64,000 nt of DNA from Clusia tigrina. Its lineage: Eukaryota > Arthropoda > Insecta > Diptera > Clusiidae. Below the pieces are notes generated by a model, which was not told where the DNA came from, did not search any database, and worked only from the letters and a program-made list of their open reading frames with translations. Location of the stretch: contig OV050032.1 in assembly GCA_920105625.2 (NCBI GenBank), positions 130,965,810-131,029,809 on the forward strand, read 5' to 3'. A program made the position numbers and the translations under genes. Positions 60,036-64,000 of this stretch are shown here, in pieces. Position 1 is the stretch's first letter; the number at the start of each line of letters is the position of its first letter.

Positions 60036-61940
60036 CGCAAGGCAAACATTTCTTTCCATCGACAGCAAATATATGGACCAATCAAAGTAAAAGTGGTAGT
60101 CAGGTCAGAAGTACAAGATTTATCAGATGCTTGCGTATCACATCTATAACACTACAACAATTACTGGCGAAACCTTATCAAGGACAAATTATATTACGAG
60201 GCAGACTGTTCGTCATCTCTGCCATTATTTCTTGAGACCAGTTAACAAATTATTTGTTTTTCAACAAAGCTGACCGTCCAGAATGTCTAGTGGGCTCAAC
60301 CGCGACAAGGCAGTCGGGCAGTAAAAACTAATTACTAAGAATTTTCCTCCCTCATCATTATTTCCTTATCATTGCTATCCAATCTCCTTCAACACACGGT
60401 CCACAGTGCCCCTCACCGGTATGCCGGCTACAAATATATTCTTCTCGATTTACTTAAAGAACCGTTGGAAAGTTATTGACTCAATTAAAAATCTTGGTGG
60501 ACAGTAAAGAGTTCGAAATTAGTTACCTGCAAATTGATTTTAACGACACCTTCAAGTTCTACATGTTTAATTCTACACCTATAAGTATTCCACGTCCTCC
60601 CCATGCTCTATAGTTCTGGTGCTTCAAATCGTAGAAAATGTATCTATAATTTCTATAGTTTTTATCATGGATATCATTGCTTGTATGGATACTATAAATG
60701 CTTTGTGTTTTCATTAGATTCTGCTGGTTCGTATTATGGTGGCTTGGTGTTTTACTTGTTTTAAAGCCTGTTTGGCAACATCAGAGTAACTCTCAGACTG
60801 AAGATTTTTATTTATGGCTGTAACACAGGTTTGATTTTTACCAAATTAATGAATGATCGTACAGCCTCTTCCTGTTCCAAGCAAACCTTTTACGGTTGCA
60901 AGTGAAGAAAATACCGTGAAAAACAGCAAAAGGCTTTTTATTTTATCCAAAGAACCCTAAAGACATACATGAATTCGACAAAGTCCATATCAACTGGAGT
61001 GTCCAAAATTGAAGACCGTATTGTTTTCTGACGAATCTAAATTTTTTATCTTCATTTGTGTTTTTATTGAATCTTTCTTAGTGGATTAACAAAAAGTAAT
61101 CAAATATTCTTAATTGAAATACCATATTTCCAATTAATCTTAGTTTAATATATATTTTCAATAAAATACAATATATATTTATGCATTTCTTACTATTAGC
61201 TAATGTTATTGGTAAACAATTGATAATCAAACAAATGTAAAATGATAAGTGAGTGGTAGCAGTTAATAATGTAAGTTTTGAAATTGTTGAATTTTTATAT
61301 TTTTTCAGGTGTGATATTATTTTAACAGGCTTTTGGAAATACTTTTAGAATAACCTTTCAATCGAAATTTTTATTTCGATGTAAAATTTGCGATTTCTTC
61401 TTTAACGAAGGTTATTTCCATAATTCCATATCGACTTGCTGATTGCCTTATATTAAGGTTTTCATTCTCCAGACAAAATTTCTACGAAGGAGCCAATTAA
61501 GTCTAATATAGAGTTTCTTGGATTCGATATAAGTAATTTACGCTTTTCTCGTGCAGAACTTTTATATTATTTATGGCAATGGGTGGCATGACTTTCTTCT
61601 AAGAGTATAAGTGGAGTGACAGTTTTTTTCACAATTACTCACATTCGCCAAGAAGTCAGCCATCACTTTTCCATAGATGCTTATTTTGTTTTTGGCCACA
61701 TTTTTTAGCACAAAAGTTAGAGCTTATGGTGTCGGTAAAACTTCAAGTATGAAGATTTATGTCAGTTGGCAAATCGTCAGTTGTTAAGATCAAATACAAT
61801 AGAAGGCCAACGTGCTTCCATGTGGTAGTCCTGTTCGAATGTTGTAGGCGCTAGATGTGAAACTTTGGACTTGACCCCAACTACTCTGTTCGTTACGAAT
61901 GATTCAAGGATTTGGTGAAGGAAGTGATTTTATATATTAG
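60036..61940. other. Mostly unassigned sequence with a possible Tc1-like trace
   Basis: No long ORF. Near 60985-61065 the plus strand reads HINWSVQ and, one frame over, LKTVLFSDESKFFIF, like the block around the second Asp of Tc1-type transposases. Nothing else in these 1.9 kb is recognisable. Confidence 0.4.
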
Positions 61941-62279
61941 CTCTGCGAAGGCAATCATCCCGCTAATTATAAAGGTTGCACTGTCTATAAGGAGCTGCAA
62001 CAAAAGTCGTTCCGAGCACTCAGAAACAGAGAAGCGAGGAACATTAACCAGGAAGCGCCTCAAAGATCCGCTCCACGAACAACAACGTCGTATGCAAATG
62101 TAGTACGTAACAATACTCCGGTAGAAACCAATACGAACCTAACAACTCCGCTCAACAATCCAAATACTCAACTGAATGAGGATATGACCGAGTTAAAAAC
62201 CTTGCTTAAAAAATTGATGGGTCAAGTGAGTATACTACTTAATCTACTAACCACAGTCGTAGCAAATATGTCGAAATGA
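61941..62279 (+). pseudogene. Jockey-C ORF1, C-terminal 112 codons
   Basis: Begins inside the last zinc knuckle (CEGNHPANYKGC), preceded at once by an in-frame TAG and unrelated sequence, so the element is 5'-truncated here. Continues TTTSYANVVRNN and a Leu-rich helix (LKTLLKKLMGQVSILLNLL). TGA at 62277. Confidence 0.82.
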
Positions 62280-64000
62280 ATAAATTATTAAAAATGGCAG
62301 TCTGGAATGCCAATGGGCTCAGTCGTCATATCCAGGATATATCAGCTTTCTTAGCAGACAAAAATATTGACATTATGTTGATATCTGAAACCCATTTCAC
62401 TGAAAAAAGTTACGCAAAAATTCCGCAATATGACCTATACTCCACAATCCACCCAGCTGGCACTGCCCGTGGGGGAACTGCTGTAATTATTTGCAATAGT
62501 ATTGCACACGTGGAGCACGAATGTTATAAAAAGAAATACCTACAATCAACGGTTATAACAATTGATGATTATAAAGGCCCCATAACAATTGCAGCGGTAT
62601 ATTGCCCTCCCAACCATCCAGTTAGCTGCGAACAGTTCCAAGAATTTTATAACTCCCTAGGATCAAGATTCATCGCTGGGGGTGATTATAATGCTAAGCA
62701 TCCACAATGGGGGTCTAGAATAACAACTCCTAGAGGCCGTAACCTATATAAAGCTATGCAACAAAACAGCCTGTCCCACCTATCAACGGGTGAGCCAACC
62801 TACTGGCCAACGGACAGAAACAAGCTTCCAGACGTTATCGACTTTTTTGTATCCAAAGGTGTACCAAAAACAAACACTTCCATGGAATCGTGCCTGGACC
62901 TGTCATCAGATCACTCACCGATAGTTCTAACAATTAGCTGTGAGGCTCAGATCAGAGCAAGAACAATCTGTCTGCACAACAAAAGCACAAATTGGGAGCT
63001 GTTTAGACAAAGCATTATCGAGACTCTAGTCACCAATATTCCTTTAAAAAACAAAACAAATATAGACGATGCAGTAGAACTTTTGAACTCAGCCATTCAG
63101 CATGCTGCATGGACTTCCACATTGGAGCCCAGCTGTATAAGTAATCATCGTGATATAAGCCAGGTTGTAAAGGAGCAACTAAAAGAGAAGCGGAGACTGC
63201 GTCGAATTTGGCAAATGACCAGAAGCCCCTATGACAAAAACCGGTTCAATTGCGCTACAAAGCAACTCAAAAACGACCTACGGTCAACAAAAAATTCAGA
63301 AATACAAAGCTATCTCAGCAGCTTGTCACCTTCACAGGCTTCAGGTTATTCTCTATGGAAAGCTACAAAAAAACTAAATCAACCAACATCACATGTGCCA
63401 CCTATTAAAACGAAAGATGGCGGATGGGCCAGATCTGACAAGGAAAAAGCACAGTCATTTGCTCTTCATTTATTAGAAGTATTTGCGCCGTTTCCAAGCA
63501 AATATCCACAAGAAGACATAAAAATAGCTGAATTACTTGATGCCCCATACCAAATGGATATTCCGATCCAGCATTTTAAACTAAAAGAAATTAGAGGGAT
63601 TATCAAGAATACGCTAAAAGACAAAAAATCGCCGGGATATGACCTTATTACGAGCAGAATCCTAAAGGAGCTACCAGATTGCGGCTATAAATTCATTGCA
63701 CAACTATTCAATGCGATTATCCGATGTGACCACTTCCCAAGCCAATGGAAAGTGGCTCAAATTATCCTTGTTCCCAAACCTGGGAAACCGGCAGAAGTGG
63801 TTACTTCATATAGACCAATTAGCTTGCTTCCGATACTTTCCAAAATGTTTGAGAAACTTCTTTTGAAGCGACTCCTCCCAATCATCGAGTCAAAACAACT
63901 TATACCTTCCCATCAATTTGGATTCCGAAAGCATCATGCTACGATAGAACAAATAAATCGAGTATATGCATTTGCACAGAATGCACTAGAAAATAGAGAA
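62276..64000 (+). CDS. Jockey-C ORF2, open to the window edge (575 codons)
   Basis: ATG at 62276 overlaps the ORF1 TGA as ATGA. The frame has no stop through 64000 and continues beyond the window. ORF2 nicks the target DNA and copies the element RNA there. Endonuclease: VWNANG (residues 9-14), ISETHF with E38, AGGDYNAKH with D137 and N139, PTYWPTDRNKLPDVIDF, and SSDHSP with D212 and H213, all expected residues present. Reverse transcriptase start: KEKRRLRRIW, SPGYDLITSRILKELP, ILVPKPGKPAEVVTSYRPI and HQFGFRKHHATIEQINRV. The FADD site lies beyond the edge. The intact frame marks a young insertion. It would still lack a complete ORF1 and the 5' promoter. Confidence 0.9.
   Translation, partial: MNKLLKMAVWNANGLSRHIQDISAFLADKNIDIMLISETHFTEKSYAKIPQYDLYSTIHPAGTARGGTAVIICNSIAHVEHECYKKKYLQSTVITIDDYKGPITIAAVYCPPNHPVSCEQFQEFYNSLGSRFIAGGDYNAKHPQWGSRITTPRGRNLYKAMQQNSLSHLSTGEPTYWPTDRNKLPDVIDFFVSKGVPKTNTSMESCLDLSSDHSPIVLTISCEAQIRARTICLHNKSTNWELFRQSIIETLVTNIPLKNKTNIDDAVELLNSAIQHAAWTSTLEPSCISNHRDISQVVKEQLKEKRRLRRIWQMTRSPYDKNRFNCATKQLKNDLRSTKNSEIQSYLSSLSPSQASGYSLWKATKKLNQPTSHVPPIKTKDGGWARSDKEKAQSFALHLLEVFAPFPSKYPQEDIKIAELLDAPYQMDIPIQHFKLKEIRGIIKNTLKDKKSPGYDLITSRILKELPDCGYKFIAQLFNAIIRCDHFPSQWKVAQIILVPKPGKPAEVVTSYRPISLLPILSKMFEKLLLKRLLPIIESKQLIPSHQFGFRKHHATIEQINRVYAFAQNALENRE

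Noticed and set aside
60032..60235. 67-codon plus-strand ORF
   Set aside because: Partly overlaps the jockey-A thumb remnant in another frame and shows no motif.

Overview
The window looks like repeat-rich heterochromatin from an insect, most likely a true fly. It is AT-rich, I recognise no host gene, and almost everything identifiable is a transposable element of a type common in Diptera: a gypsy-like errantivirus with a tRNA-Lys-type primer site, RTE, jockey and LOA/R1-like non-LTR elements, mariner, a Transib/RAG1-like transposase and a possible Tc1 trace. I cannot name the species. All family assignments come from motif recognition by eye, not from database searches.

Positions 1-41423 are a head-to-tail tandem array of one composite unit of about 6,808 bp: the last 892 bp of one copy, then six full copies (called U1-U6 here; U2 is 318 bp shorter). 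The array runs off the left edge. In order, each unit holds a plus-strand fossil of a Transib/RAG1-like transposase, a broken RTE retrotransposon, a single 332-bp LTR with primer-binding site, an AT-rich leader, a 320-codon gag ORF fused by a large deletion to the fusion-subunit part of a retroviral-type env (frameshifted in all copies), and 63-64 bp of a mariner end. The unit boundary is the point where the mariner end meets the Transib-side flank. The last copy instead runs on into a whole mariner (41360-42548), so the array appears to have been born by duplication with one breakpoint inside that mariner. Shared variants pair U3 with U5 and U4 with U6, a dimeric higher-order pattern, overlaid by a conversion-like switch in U5.

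Positions 42551-48514 are four truncated LOA/R1-like elements with RNase H, one on the minus strand meeting three on the plus strand. A 630-bp inverted-repeat DNA element (48518-49147) follows, then about 2 kb I cannot interpret.

Positions 51165-60035 are a readable three-level nest. An old jockey-like copy (A) was split by a younger, almost full-length jockey-like element (B, 51863-57489) flanked by a short target duplication. B was itself split in ORF1 by a truncated LOA-like element that retains an intact RNase H reading frame and is flanked by a 12-bp near-duplicate target site. After a stretch of unrecognised sequence, a third jockey-like element (C) begins at about 61941 and carries an uninterrupted ORF2 that runs off the right edge at 64000.

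Nothing here works as a pathway. The genes are parts of separate selfish elements, mostly dead. The parts that could still make a protein are the gag ORFs, the LOA-5 RNase H frame and jockey-C ORF2. The most unusual object is the tandem array: a macrosatellite that places an LTR promoter and a gag ORF every 6.8 kb.
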